This document shows, one piece after another, positions 25,767 to 37,413 of a stretch of DNA of 64,000 nt. Every line of letters begins with the position of its first letter. The stretch's first letter is position 1. The translations under genes and the position numbers were made by a program. Origin of the DNA: Halovenus amylolytica (GTDB taxonomy: Archaea; Halobacteriota; Halobacteria; Halobacteriales; Haloarculaceae); NCBI GenBank assembly GCA_004015825.1, contig SAYS01000007.1, forward strand, positions 1 to 64,000, given 5' to 3'. Below the pieces are notes generated by a model. The model saw only the letters and a list, made by a program, of their open reading frames with translations, searched no databases and was not told where the DNA came from.

Positions 25767-26906
25767 TTAGAAGCCGCCGTAGGTGCCTGGGACCCAAACG
25801 CTGGTCGGCAGGACACCGACGATCGCCAGCACTGCGATGATACTGACAGAGAGGGAAATTGCCGCAGCCGGTGGGTCAACGTGAGTGTCACCGTGGGCGT
25901 AGAAGATCCGCTGGAACGCCTCGCCGATGAGTGCACCGATCATGCCGAACAGCGCGGCGAAAACCAGTGCTGGCACCGCACCGAGTCCGGCGATCGCGGT
26001 GTCACCGCTCGTGGTGACCGCGACGTAGGCGGTCGCACCGGGCAGCGTCATGTGGTGTGTGACCGGGATCCGCTCGACGCCGAGGTTCAGGAAGATCAGC
26101 GACGCCGCGCTGAGACCGAAGCCGAAGAACACACCGCCAACACCGGTGATGTATCCCGCCATCGCGCCAGCGACGATACCGATTGCTGCGACGTGAGACC
26201 ACTTGTACATGTTCGGCAGCCACGGCTCGACTGCGAGTCGGTCCTCACCGGATTTGTCGCCGTCACCCGGAACTGTACCGGCGTCGCGCATCTCCTCACG
26301 TTCGAATGGACCCATATCGAAGCGGCCGTTCGCTTTGCTGCTGACGGCACCGAGCACGCTGTAGCCGAACACGAGTCGGTGAACGAGCGCGCTGATCACG
26401 ACCGTGATCGCGATCGGGTCAGTCGGGAAGCCCATGTTGCGCAGGAGCTGTTCCGAGGCGATGCCGAACAGACCGAAGACGGCACCGGATGCCAGGATAT
26501 CGGGTTTCGAACCCAATGCGAACCCGATATCTTTCCCGTTATGGTAATCGAATCCAGATTCCATATAGCCCTGCTTCGCTGCATAGGCAGCCGCAGCGGC
26601 ACCACCTGCGAACGAAATGTGTGGACCGAAGACCGGACCGAAACCGGCACCGACACCGGTTGCGCCCTGGCCGCCGAGCGCACCGGCGATCACGAGGAAG
26701 CCGGTGAAAATGAATGCTGGCAGTGCACCGATCGCGGCACCGAACGCGCCACCCGCTGCCGCGCCGATCCAGATTTCTGGTGTGTCGACGAGGACGTCTG
26801 TCACTCGATCGATCGAACCGGCGGAGAATCCGCCGTCTGGTGGTCCTGCCTGTGCTAGTGCGTCAATCGCTGTAAGTGTGAGTTCTGGTGAAAGTTCAAT
26901 AGCCAT
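25767..26906 (-). CDS. Membrane protein of the glycerol kinase operon (GlpX-like, putative glycerol uptake)
   Basis: A 379-residue polytopic membrane protein with about eight Gly/Ala-rich helices. It starts two bases after the glpK1 stop, so it is surely in the same transcript. Haloferax glycerol operons carry a gene called glpX in the same place, predicted as a glycerol facilitator or transport helper, and unrelated to bacterial GlpX phosphatase. The Gly-rich loops (GGQGATGVGAGFGPVFGP) are unusual for aquaporin-type channels. The uptake role is inferred from location. Confidence 0.7.
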   Translation of the reverse strand: MAIELSPELTLTAIDALAQAGPPDGGFSAGSIDRVTDVLVDTPEIWIGAAAGGAFGAAIGALPAFIFTGFLVIAGALGGQGATGVGAGFGPVFGPHISFAGGAAAAAYAAKQGYMESGFDYHNGKDIGFALGSKPDILASGAVFGLFGIASEQLLRNMGFPTDPIAITVVISALVHRLVFGYSVLGAVSSKANGRFDMGPFEREEMRDAGTVPGDGDKSGEDRLAVEPWLPNMYKWSHVAAIGIVAGAMAGYITGVGGVFFGFGLSAASLIFLNLGVERIPVTHHMTLPGATAYVAVTTSGDTAIAGLGAVPALVFAALFGMIGALIGEAFQRIFYAHGDTHVDPPAAAISLSVSIIAVLAIVGVLPTSVWVPGTYGGF

Positions 26907-26908
26907 GG

Positions 26909-28447
26909 TTAGTCACCTCCGTCGTCTTCCGCCCACTCAAGGGATCGTTCGACCGCGTCGTCCCAGCGACTGTACATGTCGTTTGCTTCCGCTTCGTCCA
27001 TCTGCACGTCGAACGCTTTGTCGACCTGCCAGTTCTCGCGCAGGCTGTCCAGATCGTCCCAGTAACCGACGGCGAGACCGGCTGCATACGCAGAGCCGAG
27101 CGCCGTCGTCTCGTCGACAACTGGGCGAACGATCTCCGTCTGGATGACGTCAGCCTGGAGCTGACAGAGGAAGTTGTTCTTCACTGCCCCACCGTCGACA
27201 CGCAGACTCGTCGTGTCTACGCCGGAGTCGGCCTCCATCGCTTCGGCGACGTCGCGTGTCTGGTAGGCGATCGATTCGAGCGTCGCTCGCACGATGTGCT
27301 CTCTGCGCGTCCCGCGGGTCATCCCGACGACGGTACCCCGGGCACGACCGTCCCAGTGTGGGGCACCGAGCCCCGTGAAGCCTGGGACGAAGTAGACACC
27401 GTCCGTCGAATCGACGGAGCGGGCGAGACTCGCCGTCTCTGCGGCGTCGTCGATCAGTTCCATATCTTCCAGCCACTCGATCGCGGCACCAGTGATGAAG
27501 ATCGCGCCCTCGAGGGCATACTGCACCGGTTCACCCGAGCGCTGGAAGCCAATGGTCGTCAGCAGTCCGTGGTCGGATGCGACTGCCTCGTTGCCGGTGT
27601 TCATCAGGTAGAACGAACCGGTCCCGTAGGTGTTCTTCGCGTCCCCCTCGTCGAAACAGGTCTGGCCGAACAGTGCGGCCTGCTGGTCACCCAGCGCACC
27701 TGCGACAGGAACTTCCGCACCGAGGAAGCCGTCTGCGTCCGTCGTCCCGTAGGTCTGCTCGTCCGAGGACGGGCGGACTTCCGGAACCATCGCTTTTGGC
27801 ACGTTGAACTCTTCTAGGAGTTCGTCGTCCCATTCGAGGTCCTCGATGTTGTACAGCATCGTCCGCGATGCGTTCGAGACGTCCGTGATGTGGTTCCCGG
27901 TGAGGTTGTAGATCAGCCACGTGTCGATCGTCCCCATCAGGAGTTCGCCTTCCTCGGCCCGGTCCCGAAGCGCGTCGGTGCTTCGGTCCGTCCCGATCGG
28001 ATCGGCGTTGTCGAGAATCCACTCGGTCTTCGTCGCAGAGAAATAGGCGTCACATTCCAGCCCCGTTTTCTCACGGATCCACTCGACTTTGTCTTCTTCC
28101 TGGATCTCTTCGACACGGTCCGTGGTTCGCCGATCCTGCCAGACGAGCGCGTTGTGGATCGGTTCGCCAGTTTCCGCGTCCCATACGATCGTCGTCTCAC
28201 GCTGGTTCGTGATGCCGAGTGCCTCGAGTTGCGAGGCGTCGACACCAGCGTCAGCCAGCCCTTCCGTGACGACCTGCTTCGTATTTTCCCAGATTTCGTT
28301 TGCGTCGTGTTCTACCCAGCCTGGTTCTGGATAGATCTGTTCGTGTTTTTCGTAAGCGTTAGCGACCACTTCACCACCATGGTCGAAGACCATGAATCGT
28401 GTCCCCGTTGTGCCTTGGTCGATAGCGCCAACGTAAGTATTTGCCAT
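26909..28447 (-). CDS. glpK: Glycerol kinase 1
   Basis: A 512-residue FGGY-family kinase converting glycerol and ATP to sn-glycerol-3-phosphate. Phosphate loop DQGTTGTRF, glycerol contacts NQRETT, and the catalytic GDQQAALFGQ segment are all present. The C-terminal RVDGGAVKNNFL motif is intact. It begins the glpK1-glpX operon, divergent from glpABC. A second kinase (glpK2) lies at the far side of glpABC and is very similar along its whole length. TATA-like ATTATAAAAG lies about 70 bases upstream. Confidence 0.95.
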   Translation of the reverse strand: MANTYVGAIDQGTTGTRFMVFDHGGEVVANAYEKHEQIYPEPGWVEHDANEIWENTKQVVTEGLADAGVDASQLEALGITNQRETTIVWDAETGEPIHNALVWQDRRTTDRVEEIQEEDKVEWIREKTGLECDAYFSATKTEWILDNADPIGTDRSTDALRDRAEEGELLMGTIDTWLIYNLTGNHITDVSNASRTMLYNIEDLEWDDELLEEFNVPKAMVPEVRPSSDEQTYGTTDADGFLGAEVPVAGALGDQQAALFGQTCFDEGDAKNTYGTGSFYLMNTGNEAVASDHGLLTTIGFQRSGEPVQYALEGAIFITGAAIEWLEDMELIDDAAETASLARSVDSTDGVYFVPGFTGLGAPHWDGRARGTVVGMTRGTRREHIVRATLESIAYQTRDVAEAMEADSGVDTTSLRVDGGAVKNNFLCQLQADVIQTEIVRPVVDETTALGSAYAAGLAVGYWDDLDSLRENWQVDKAFDVQMDEAEANDMYSRWDDAVERSLEWAEDDGGD

Positions 28448-29080
28448 ATTGTATCCCTCATGAAGGCGGATAGTTTATCGGTACCTCCGCCCTGTTGGTG
28501 AACAATATTGGGTACCATTATAAAAGTTACTAATATATGGGAGATTATCAGGACAGATACGTACTGACAACTGAAAAAGAGTGTCTGGAAGATATATAAC
28601 AATACTATTAAATAAACCAAAAGCAGTGTGGTGTATGGCAATAAAATCGCATAAATCATCTAATAGATATGCCGACAGCAGACACCAGTTCGGCACAACT
28701 GTCAACTCGATTGATAGAGCGTGCGACCTGATTTAAATTTATTTTCTAGTTTGGGCGTACACGCGCTTCAGGGAATACTATGTTAGTCCTATCGAGAACC
28801 AACAGATTTATTATTTCCAATAGGATTGTACCACATTCTCGTCATAAACACGACGGGTAGTCGACGAGGTCTCGGTAGCTACAACCGAGAACAGCCCGAG
28901 TGACGAAGAGAGAAATCACAGGATAGCAACCGACTGTGTACTGTTTCGCCCGATAGATCGGGCCACAATCAGACGGGAGGTGTTTCTTTCTTGCTGGTCC
29001 AGTAGCTATATTCAATATATTTACCAGAAGGAGGAAATCGTCGATAAAATAAAGTAGGTGGATTCCTAACCGGTTTACAG
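28448..29080. other. 633-base AT-rich divergent regulatory region between glpK1 and glpA
   Basis: No supported gene. Minus-strand TATA-like box at 28517-28526 for glpK1; a plus-strand TATA-like AGCTATATTCAATATAT at 29005-29020 lies about 65 bases before glpA. An inverted pair GGCGGA (28465-28470) and TCCGCC (28486-28491) sits in the glpK1 leader and could be an operator. The region is long for a haloarchaeon and may hold activator sites for a glycerol regulator. Confidence 0.5.
28517..28526 (-). promoter_or_regulatory. TATA-like box of glpK1
   Basis: Minus strand reads CTTTTATAAT, a strong archaeal TATA match. It implies transcription start near 28495 and a leader of about 45 bases that contains the GGCGGA/TCCGCC inverted pair. 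Confidence 0.45.
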
Positions 29081-30814
29081 ATGGCCTCGGTACCACACAT
29101 CGCCGTTATTGGCGGCGGTTCGACCGGAATAGGCATCGCTCGGGATCTTTCGATGCGCGGGGTGGACGTGACACTCGTCGAGCAGGGGAACCTGACTCAC
29201 GGGACGACTGGCAGGATGCACGGCCTGCTCCACAGCGGGGGCCGGTACGCCGTTGCTGACCAGAAAAGCGCAACGGAGTGTATCGAGGAAAACCGCGTTC
29301 TCAGGGATATCGCCAGTCACTGTGTCGAGATGACTGGCGGCCTGTTCGTCAAACGCCCGGAAGATACCGAAGAGTACTTTCAGAAGAAACTGGAGGGCTG
29401 CAAGGAGTGTGGCATCCCGGCGGAGGTTGTCTCCAGGGAGGAAGCACGCCAGATGGAGCCCCACCTTGCGAAGGATATCGACAAGGCGATCACAGTTCCG
29501 GACGGGGCGATCGACCCCTTCCGGCTGGTGGTCGCAAACGCAGCGAGCGCCAAGGAACACGGCGCGCGGATCGAGACACACACGAAGGTAACCGATCTCC
29601 TGGTCGAAGACGACGAGGTCGTTGGCATCGAAGTCGAGCACGCCTCGGGAGCCGGCAAACACGTCCACGGTGTCGAGGGCGGCACCGAGGAGATCTACGC
29701 CGACTACGTGGTCAACGCGACGGGAGCGTGGGCCGGCCGCATCGGCGACATGGCCGGCGTCGACATCGAGGTTCGACCCTCGAAGGGTGTCATGACGATC
29801 ATGAACATCCGGCAGGTCGACACCGTGATCAACCGCTGCAAGCCGAAAGGCGACGCGGACATCGTCGTCCCCCACGAGACGACCGCGATTCTCGGGACGA
29901 CCGACGAGGAGGTCGACGATCCGGAGGACTACCCCGAAAAACAGTGGGAGGTCGATCACATGATCGACACACTCTCGGAACTCGTACCGATGCTCGAGGA
30001 CGCCCGGACGATCCGTTCGTTCTGGGGTGTCCGCCCGCTGTACGAGCCGCCAAATGTCGGCAGCGACGATCCGACGGACATCACGCGGGATTACTTCCTG
30101 CTGGACCACGACGAGCGTGACAACCTGCAGGGGATGACCTCCATCGTCGGCGGGAAGTTCACCACCTACCGGATGATGGGCGAGGAGATTAGCGACCACG
30201 TCTGCGAGAAGTTCGGCATCGACGCGGAGTGTCGGACCGCCGACGTGCCGCTGCCCGGCAGCGAGGACTTCTCGGTGCTGCGCGATTACATGGACGAGTT
30301 CGGTCTTCGCTCGCCGATCGGCCGCCGGAGTGTCGAACGGCTCGGCTCGCGGGCCGACGAAGTGCTGAAAACCGACGGGCCGAACCCGACAGTCTGTGAG
30401 TGTGAAGGCGTCACTCGCGCGGAGGTGCAGGACGCAATCGATCAGTCCGGCTCGGATCTCAACGCCGTCCGCATCCGGACGCGCTCCTCGATGGGGAACT
30501 GTCAGGGTGGTTTCTGCTGTCACCGGATGGCAAACGAGCTGTACGGGGAGTACGACGAACTGACGACCCGGGAAGCCTGGGACGAACTGCTGCAGGAGCG
30601 CTGGAAAGGCCAGCGCCACGCCCTCTGGGGTCAGCAGCTCTCGCAGGCAATGCTCAACTACGCGATGCACGCGGCCACCCAGAACCGCGACAACGACCCA
30701 GCGGACGGCACGCCGATCGACTTCTCGGCGTTCGACAACGGGCAGGCAGTGACGACAGGCGACGACGCCGGTGCGACAGACGTCGCGACGGACGGAGGAC
30801 AGCATGGCGATTGA
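29081..30814 (+). CDS. glpA: Anaerobic-type glycerol-3-phosphate dehydrogenase, subunit A
   Basis: A 577-residue FAD enzyme subunit that oxidises glycerol-3-phosphate to dihydroxyacetone phosphate. The N-terminal dinucleotide fold [16 protein letters not shown] begins at residue 6. The C-terminus carries a BFD-like 2Fe-2S region with cysteines in [12 protein letters not shown] and [10 protein letters not shown]. It overlaps glpB by 11 bases. In haloarchaea this GlpABC (GpdABC) complex works with respiration and feeds glycerol carbon to glycolysis. A possible ribosome site AGGAGG occurs near 29030, well before the ATG, and is probably in the leader. Confidence 0.95.
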   Translation: MASVPHIAVIGGGSTGIGIARDLSMRGVDVTLVEQGNLTHGTTGRMHGLLHSGGRYAVADQKSATECIEENRVLRDIASHCVEMTGGLFVKRPEDTEEYFQKKLEGCKECGIPAEVVSREEARQMEPHLAKDIDKAITVPDGAIDPFRLVVANAASAKEHGARIETHTKVTDLLVEDDEVVGIEVEHASGAGKHVHGVEGGTEEIYADYVVNATGAWAGRIGDMAGVDIEVRPSKGVMTIMNIRQVDTVINRCKPKGDADIVVPHETTAILGTTDEEVDDPEDYPEKQWEVDHMIDTLSELVPMLEDARTIRSFWGVRPLYEPPNVGSDDPTDITRDYFLLDHDERDNLQGMTSIVGGKFTTYRMMGEEISDHVCEKFGIDAECRTADVPLPGSEDFSVLRDYMDEFGLRSPIGRRSVERLGSRADEVLKTDGPNPTVCECEGVTRAEVQDAIDQSGSDLNAVRIRTRSSMGNCQGGFCCHRMANELYGEYDELTTREAWDELLQERWKGQRHALWGQQLSQAMLNYAMHAATQNRDNDPADGTPIDFSAFDNGQAVTTGDDAGATDVATDGGQHGD

Positions 30815-32081
30815 GTCTGACGTACTCGTCATCGGGGGCGGCCTCGCCGGCCTCACGAGCGCGCTGTCGGCGGCCCGGTCGGGCGCGGACGTCCGACTCG
30901 TCTCCTACAAACAGAGTACGCTCCGAAACGCGTCGGGGCTGGTCGATATTCTCGGCTACACCCCCAACGGTGAGGGGCCACTGACCGACCCCTACGACGC
31001 GATTCCCGATCTGCCGTCGGAGCATCCGTACAAGACCGTCGGACTGGAGACGGTCCGGGAGTCGATGGAGCTGTTCGACGAGGTCACGCCACAGTACCGT
31101 GGCTCGCACACGGACACGAACGCCCTGCTCCCGACACACGGTGGGACGATCAAGCCGACGGCGCGGTATCCGGCCGGTGCGAGTGCCGGAGTAGCGAGTG
31201 ACAGCCGTGACGTGTTGCTCGTCGGACTCGAATCGATGACAGACTTCAACGCGGAACACGCCGCAGCGCACCTCGACGCGGCTGGCGTCCCGTTCGACGT
31301 CCGCGGCGAGACGATCCGGTTCCCCGGCGAGCTCCGGGCGGACGCGAAGGTGACACGGTACGCGAAGATGCTCGACACCAACAGCGAGGTCACAGTCCGG
31401 GGCCGAAAGAAACCGGTTCGCGAGGCGATCGCAGAGCTGGTCAACACGGAGATCGAAAACGAGAGTCGTGTCGGCTTCCCCGCCGTTCTCGGGGACGACC
31501 ACACGGCGGAGATCCGCCAGGAACTCGGTGAGAAAATCGGGGCCGACGTCTTCGAGGTCCCGATGGGGCCACCGTCGCTCCCGGGACTGCGACTCGAAGA
31601 CAGGCTATTCGAAGCCCTTGACGAGGCCGGCGGCATGTTCGAAACCGGCAACCCGGTCGAAGATTTCGAGGCCGAGGACGGTCACATCGAGCACGTGCTG
31701 GTCGAGAAAAACGGGGCCATGGTGCCCTACAGCGCCGACGAGTTCGTCCTCGCGACCGGCGGTCTGGTCGGCAAGGGGATCAACTCCGACCGCGAGGGCG
31801 TCTTCGAGCCGATCTTCGACTGTCACATCGACCACTCCGAGGACCGCTACGACTGGTTCGACACCGAGGCCTTCGGTGACCATCCCTTCGCGAGCTTCGG
31901 TGTGACGACTGACGACCGACTCCGGCCGCTCGACGGCTCGGGCGATCTCGAATTCGAGAATCTGCGGGCGGCAGGCTCTGTACTGGGCGGTTACGACTTC
32001 GCTGCGGAGAAATCCGGCAGCGGTGTTTCGATTGCGACAGGCTACGAAGCGGGCAACCACGCGGCAACGGAGGCACAATGA
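30804..32081 (+). CDS. glpB: Glycerol-3-phosphate dehydrogenase, subunit B
   Basis: A 425-residue flavoprotein-like subunit with N-terminal fold [19 protein letters not shown]. It bridges GlpA and the membrane-associated GlpC in electron transfer to quinone. The start at 30804 ([12 protein letters not shown]) overlaps the end of glpA. An upstream in-frame ATG would add 11 residues that do not fit the fold. Its stop overlaps the start of glpC by four bases (ATGA type), indicating translational coupling. Confidence 0.93.
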   Translation: MAIESDVLVIGGGLAGLTSALSAARSGADVRLVSYKQSTLRNASGLVDILGYTPNGEGPLTDPYDAIPDLPSEHPYKTVGLETVRESMELFDEVTPQYRGSHTDTNALLPTHGGTIKPTARYPAGASAGVASDSRDVLLVGLESMTDFNAEHAAAHLDAAGVPFDVRGETIRFPGELRADAKVTRYAKMLDTNSEVTVRGRKKPVREAIAELVNTEIENESRVGFPAVLGDDHTAEIRQELGEKIGADVFEVPMGPPSLPGLRLEDRLFEALDEAGGMFETGNPVEDFEAEDGHIEHVLVEKNGAMVPYSADEFVLATGGLVGKGINSDREGVFEPIFDCHIDHSEDRYDWFDTEAFGDHPFASFGVTTDDRLRPLDGSGDLEFENLRAAGSVLGGYDFAAEKSGSGVSIATGYEAGNHAATEAQ

Positions 32082-33471
32082 GCGACGCAGAATCTAATAT
32101 CGATCCGGCGGACGGAACAGATTTCCAGCCAACAGCACCGAACACGGGCGAGGAGTTCGAGCCCGTCGACGTCTTCCCCGACAGTGACGATTTCGATCTG
32201 CGACCCGGGTCGGACTCCTGTTACAAGTGTTCTACCTGTGATACGAACTGTCCGGTCGCGGAGGTCGACGACGAGTTCCCGGGACCGAAGTTCCAGGGCC
32301 CCGAACAGTGGCGGCTGAAACAGGCAGACGGCGAGCACACGATCGACGACTCGGTGATGGACTGCTCGAACTGTCTGCGCTGTGATAGCGCCTGTCCGTC
32401 GGGTGTCCCGCTGGGACAGATGCACAACACCGCCCGTGGCGAGTACGTCAGCGAGGAGTTGAATACATTCTCTATCGAGTACATCCGGAACCGGATTCTC
32501 GCGAACTACCGGACATCGGCGTGGCTCGCGAGCAAGTTCCCACGGACCTCTTCGTTTATGATGAACTTCGGTCCAGTCCGCTGGATGATGGACAAGGTGT
32601 TGAAAGTCCCCAAAGAGCGGGACTTCCCGGAGTTCGCCACGGAGACGTTCCAGGAGTGGTGGGCCAAACAGGGCGGGGCAACCGGTTCCCGGGAACGGGC
32701 CAGAGAGGTTCGCGAACGCCGCGGCGAACCGGTCGACGCCGACAAGAAGGTCGCCTACTTCCACGGCTGTTACTCGAACTACAACACGCCGGAGGTGGCC
32801 AAAGCGCTCGTCAACGTCTACGAGTACTTCGGCTACGAGGTCGTCGTCCCCGAGCAGAAATGTTCCGGGACGCCGATGTTCGCAAACGGGATGCTAGCCG
32901 ATGCCCGCCGACACGCCGAAGTCAACGTCTCCTCGATGTCTGATCTGGTCGACCAGGGGTACGACGCGGTCGCCTCCTGTACCTCCTGTTCGCTGGCGCT
33001 ACGCCAGGAGTACCCCGAACTGTTCGACATCGACGGTATCGAAGAGGTATCCGACAACACCTTCGAATCCGTCGAGTACCTCCGGATCCACGAGGATCTG
33101 AAAGGTGAGATCGAAGCGGCCGAAGTCGACGGCGAACTCGCTGCGGAGTTTGGCTACCACGCGCCGTGTCACGCCCGCAACCAGGGCCTCGAACGGCAGG
33201 CCGTCGAACTGTTCGGTGACCTGGAAGGGGCGGAGATGGAAGACGTCGGGGACTCCTGCTCTGGGATCTCCGGTACCTACGGCTGGAAATCCGAAAAATA
33301 CGAGAAGTCGATGAAGATTGCCGAAGACATGTTCGAGCACATGGAGGAAGGGACCGAAAGCGAGGTCGGGATGACCGAGTGTCCGACCTGTGCGATGCAG
33401 ATGGAACACGGCACCGGCTACGATATCCGGCACCCACTCGAACTGCTCGAAGCTGCACTGATCGAAGAGAA

Positions 33472-33475
<4 letters not shown>
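32078..33475 (+). CDS. glpC: Glycerol-3-phosphate dehydrogenase, Fe-S subunit C
   Basis: A 465-residue iron-sulfur protein. Two ferredoxin-type clusters are predicted from CYKCSTCDTNCP (about residue 48) and CSNCLRCDSACP (about 90). Two CCG domains follow (HGCYSNYN ... CSGTPMF and HAPCHARNQ ... CSGISGTYG), as in heterodisulfide-reductase-like subunits. It passes electrons from GlpAB to the quinone pool at the membrane. The last gene of glpABC; its stop overlaps the stop of convergent glpK2. Confidence 0.94.
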
Positions 33476-35004
<1,529 letters not shown>

Positions 35005-35145
35005 GCGCATTTTTGTGTACGGTTGTCTTTCTCGCAGCTATCGGGGAACTCTGTCTTACCCCACATACAGAATCCACAATCATAAGATTTGCTCAACACC
35101 TTTTTTACGACTGGAACCGTACACCCCCAGGTTCGTAATCCGAGC

Positions 35146-35619
35146 TTACTCTGCGGCGAGCACGCGGATATCGAAAACGAGTGTCTTGCCGGCGAGTTCG
35201 TGGTTGAAATCCACCTGGACGGAGTCGTCGGTGATCGCCACGACGTCGCCGTGAAGATCGTTTTTCGCCTCGACGTGGAGGCCGATCTCCGGGGCCGTAC
35301 CGACCATCCCCTCGAAAGTCTCGGGGTCGTACTCCTGGAGTCGGTCGTCGCGATACTCGCCGTAGGCTTTCTCCGGCGGGACCGTCACGGTCTGTTTCTC
35401 GTCGACGTCCATCCCGCGGACCGCCTCGTCGATCCCCTCGATGACCTCGTCGGCCCCGACGGTAAACGCGAGGGGTGTGAAGTCCGCTTCCTCCTTGTCC
35501 TGTGCCTCTTCGAGTTCGTGTTCCTGCGCGACCTCGTAGCTCGACGTCGCGAATACGCTCCCGTCCTCGAACCGACCGACGTAGTCGAGTAAGACTCGAT
35601 CACCAGCTTCGATGCTCAC
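35146..35619 (-). CDS. FKBP-type peptidyl-prolyl isomerase, SlyD-like
   Basis: A 157-residue protein. The FKBP core is split by an insert-in-flap domain: VLLDYVGRFEDGSVFATSS begins it, VIEGIDEAVRGMDVDEKQTV continues it, and the insert PEIGLHVEAKNDLHGDVVAI precedes the final VDFNHELAGKTLVFDIRVL. It speeds proline isomerisation and helps folding in the cytoplasm. It lacks the metal-binding His-rich tail of bacterial SlyD. Unlinked in function to neighbours as far as can be seen. Confidence 0.9.
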   Translation of the reverse strand: MSIEAGDRVLLDYVGRFEDGSVFATSSYEVAQEHELEEAQDKEEADFTPLAFTVGADEVIEGIDEAVRGMDVDEKQTVTVPPEKAYGEYRDDRLQEYDPETFEGMVGTAPEIGLHVEAKNDLHGDVVAITDDSVQVDFNHELAGKTLVFDIRVLAAE

Positions 35620-35721
35620 AACTGATCACGTACCTGAATGTTGCCAGAATACACTGATATGTGCTTCGAGTCACTCCTACGAGGATCTGAATTAAAGTGG
35701 ATGTCCTGTATTGTCGGTTTA

Positions 35722-36019
35722 AACGACAAGAAAGCCCCGAGTTCAGAGCCTCGCCCCTTCAGTCCCGCCCAATGTAACTTTCCAGGCTGGGTGGGACTGA
35801 TAGTGATTACTGCGGTTATGTTCGTGATCATGCCGCAGATTTCGATGCGTCGAGGTGTGTAACACACGTTTTTGGTTTCGACGGCGGTAAAGACTCGCAG
35901 TAATCACTATGAAAGGGGCCGTCCGCTCGCAGAGCGAAACGACGTAAGCACCGCAACCCGAAGGGTGAGGAGCGCAACGAGTCGCAGCCTGCGAGCGGAC
36001 GGGGGCTTTCTTGCTGTTT
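35722..36019. repeat. R-family repeat, copy 2, carrying T-element B
   Basis: Ends are AAACGACAAGAAAGCCCC (35721-35738) and GGGGCTTTCTTGCTGTTT (36002-36019), inverted with two mismatches. Inside are the palindrome arms CCCCTTCAGTCCCGCCC and GGGTGGGACTGA, GTAAGCACCGCAAC, and GTGAGGAGCGCAACGAG. The last is an unoccupied version of the site that carries T-element D in copy 4. A long stem CCGTCCGCTCGCA/TGCGAGCGGACGG closes the right side. Unit length without the insertion is about 186 bases. It fills the 443-base gap between the FKBP and Orc1/Cdc6 genes; no ORF is supported. Confidence 0.75.
35799..35913 (+). mobile_element. T-family miniature element, copy B
   Basis: Perfect 14-bp inverted ends TAGTGATTACTGCG (35802-35815) and CGCAGTAATCACTA (35897-35910), with TGA directly outside both ends. 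It contains the family-specific GGCGGTAAAGACT before the right end. It splits GGGTGGGAC-TGA-AAGGGGC; the R copy at 56675 has the same arm uninterrupted (GGGTGGGACCGAAAGGGGC), so the insertion can be read directly. Confidence 0.8.
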
Positions 36020-36062
36020 TTGATACTGCCCGGTACACTGCCGATGGAATAAATACGACCCA

Positions 36063-37238
36063 CTACTCACTATTTTTCAGGTCGTAGAGCCGCCGGAAGA
36101 CGGTCGGGGGAAAGCGGAGTTCGACACGGCTCGGCGGGCGGCCTTTCCCGTCCCGGGAGCTGGCCTGGACGCGTTCGACGATACCGATCTCGGCGATCTC
36201 GTAGAGAAACCGTTTGACAGTTCCCGGCGAGAGATCGACAGCCGGGTTGGAGGCGATCGCCTCCGTCGTCTCGGTGACCGAGGCACGTTTCGTCTCGTCG
36301 AGGTCGACCAGTTCTCGGAGGACGAGCTGTTTGTTGTCCGGTAACGCGAGGACCCGACCGAGCGAGACCGAGGGCTGGGGAATCTCCGCGATCGCGGCGT
36401 CGACATCCGCCTCGGTGAGCCGCGTTCGCTGGTCCTGATTCGCCCGGTCGGCGGCGATAAACAGCGCCGCGAGTGCGTCGTAGGCGCTCCCGTCGGCCCA
36501 GTTTGCGATCTGTCTGGCCAGCTCGTGGCTCAGGGCCTGCTGGGCGAGTCCCTCGGAAGCACGTGTCATCAGTACGTCGACGAGCATCTGGGGCTGGTAG
36601 CGGTCGACGTGGATCGACGTCGCGGTGTACTCCGAAAGCCGCGTCTCCTCGGGAGTCCCGCGTCCGATCGCGAGCCAGCTCATGTTGCTCGGCAGCCCGG
36701 CAAACAGCTCGACGAGTTCCCCGGTGTCCGTCTCCTCACCGACGTGATCGACGGCGACGACGACACCGGTTCGCTCGTTCCCGAGAACGGTCCGGAGTTT
36801 GTCCCGAAGTGTCTCGGTACTGATGCCGTGTTCCGGGATCGACTCGTCGGCGAGTGCGTCGAGGACAGTGTGATAGAAGGCAAACCCCGTCTGTGTCTCC
36901 CGGAGATCGACGTAGACGAAGCCCGGCGGGCTGGGTGAGCGGACACGCGTACTCGTGTGGATGACAGATTTCGTCTCGGTCGAGAGCTGCTGGAGATGTG
37001 AAAACAACGACTTGACGATCGCAGATTTTCCGGCACCGAACGGACCGTACAGATAGGCATTTGGCGGGAGTCGGCCGTCGAAGGCGGGGTCGAGATGATC
37101 GAGCAGTCGCTCGAACACCGGACCACGGTTCGTCGGCTCCGCGATGTGTGCCACTGGCGAGAGGGGTTCGTAATCCTGGATTAGACGGGGCCTGTTATTC
37201 CGGTTTTGGCGCCGTTTTATTCTCGCATCGAGATCCAT
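36063..37238 (-). CDS. Orc1/Cdc6-family AAA+ protein
   Basis: A 391-residue AAA+ protein of the archaeal origin-recognition type. Walker A is GPFGAGKSA (near residue 65), the Walker B-like segment is VVVAVDHVGEE, and a C-terminal winged helix is visible (VLALPDNKQLVLRELVDL onward). Haloarchaea carry many paralogues, only some tied to origins. I looked for origin-recognition boxes in the upstream 170 bases and saw none, so it may be a non-origin paralogue. Role in replication is inferred. Confidence 0.88.
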   Translation of the reverse strand: MDLDARIKRRQNRNNRPRLIQDYEPLSPVAHIAEPTNRGPVFERLLDHLDPAFDGRLPPNAYLYGPFGAGKSAIVKSLFSHLQQLSTETKSVIHTSTRVRSPSPPGFVYVDLRETQTGFAFYHTVLDALADESIPEHGISTETLRDKLRTVLGNERTGVVVAVDHVGEETDTGELVELFAGLPSNMSWLAIGRGTPEETRLSEYTATSIHVDRYQPQMLVDVLMTRASEGLAQQALSHELARQIANWADGSAYDALAALFIAADRANQDQRTRLTEADVDAAIAEIPQPSVSLGRVLALPDNKQLVLRELVDLDETKRASVTETTEAIASNPAVDLSPGTVKRFLYEIAEIGIVERVQASSRDGKGRPPSRVELRFPPTVFRRLYDLKNSE

Positions 37239-37377
37239 GGTGGTTCCGGAAACATCCTACCTGTACTACTAGCTACGTCATAAAAAGAACAGCGGTCAGT
37301 GGTATCCCGTGGTATCTATCAGCTGCGGAAAATGCGATGTGTACGGTAGATCTCGTGGGGGGACCGCAGGCAGGGTC

Positions 37378-37413
37378 ATACTGGTGGCTGTAAATTCGTA
37401 CAGCTACCAGTAT
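37378..37413 (-). terminator. Stem-loop at the end of the MCP-UgpB gene
   Basis: ATACTGGTGGCTGTA (37378-37392), loop AATTCG, and TACAGCTACCAGTAT (37399-37413) form a 15-bp stem with one G-T pair. It overlaps the last base of the stop codon of the gene read on the minus strand. Likely a transcript 3' end or stability structure. Confidence 0.5.

Noticed and set aside
28312..28705. Hydrophobic short ORFs in the glpK1 upstream region
   Set aside because: They overlap the glpK1 start and lie in AT-rich regulatory DNA; the hydrophobicity follows from base composition.
29075..30856. 593-codon minus-strand ORF opposite glpA
   Set aside because: Mirror ORF of a clearly recognised flavoprotein gene, with no recognisable motif of its own.
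37239..37412. Replication origin beside the Orc1/Cdc6 gene
   Set aside because: The upstream region is short and I could not find repeated origin-recognition boxes or an AT-rich unwinding element.
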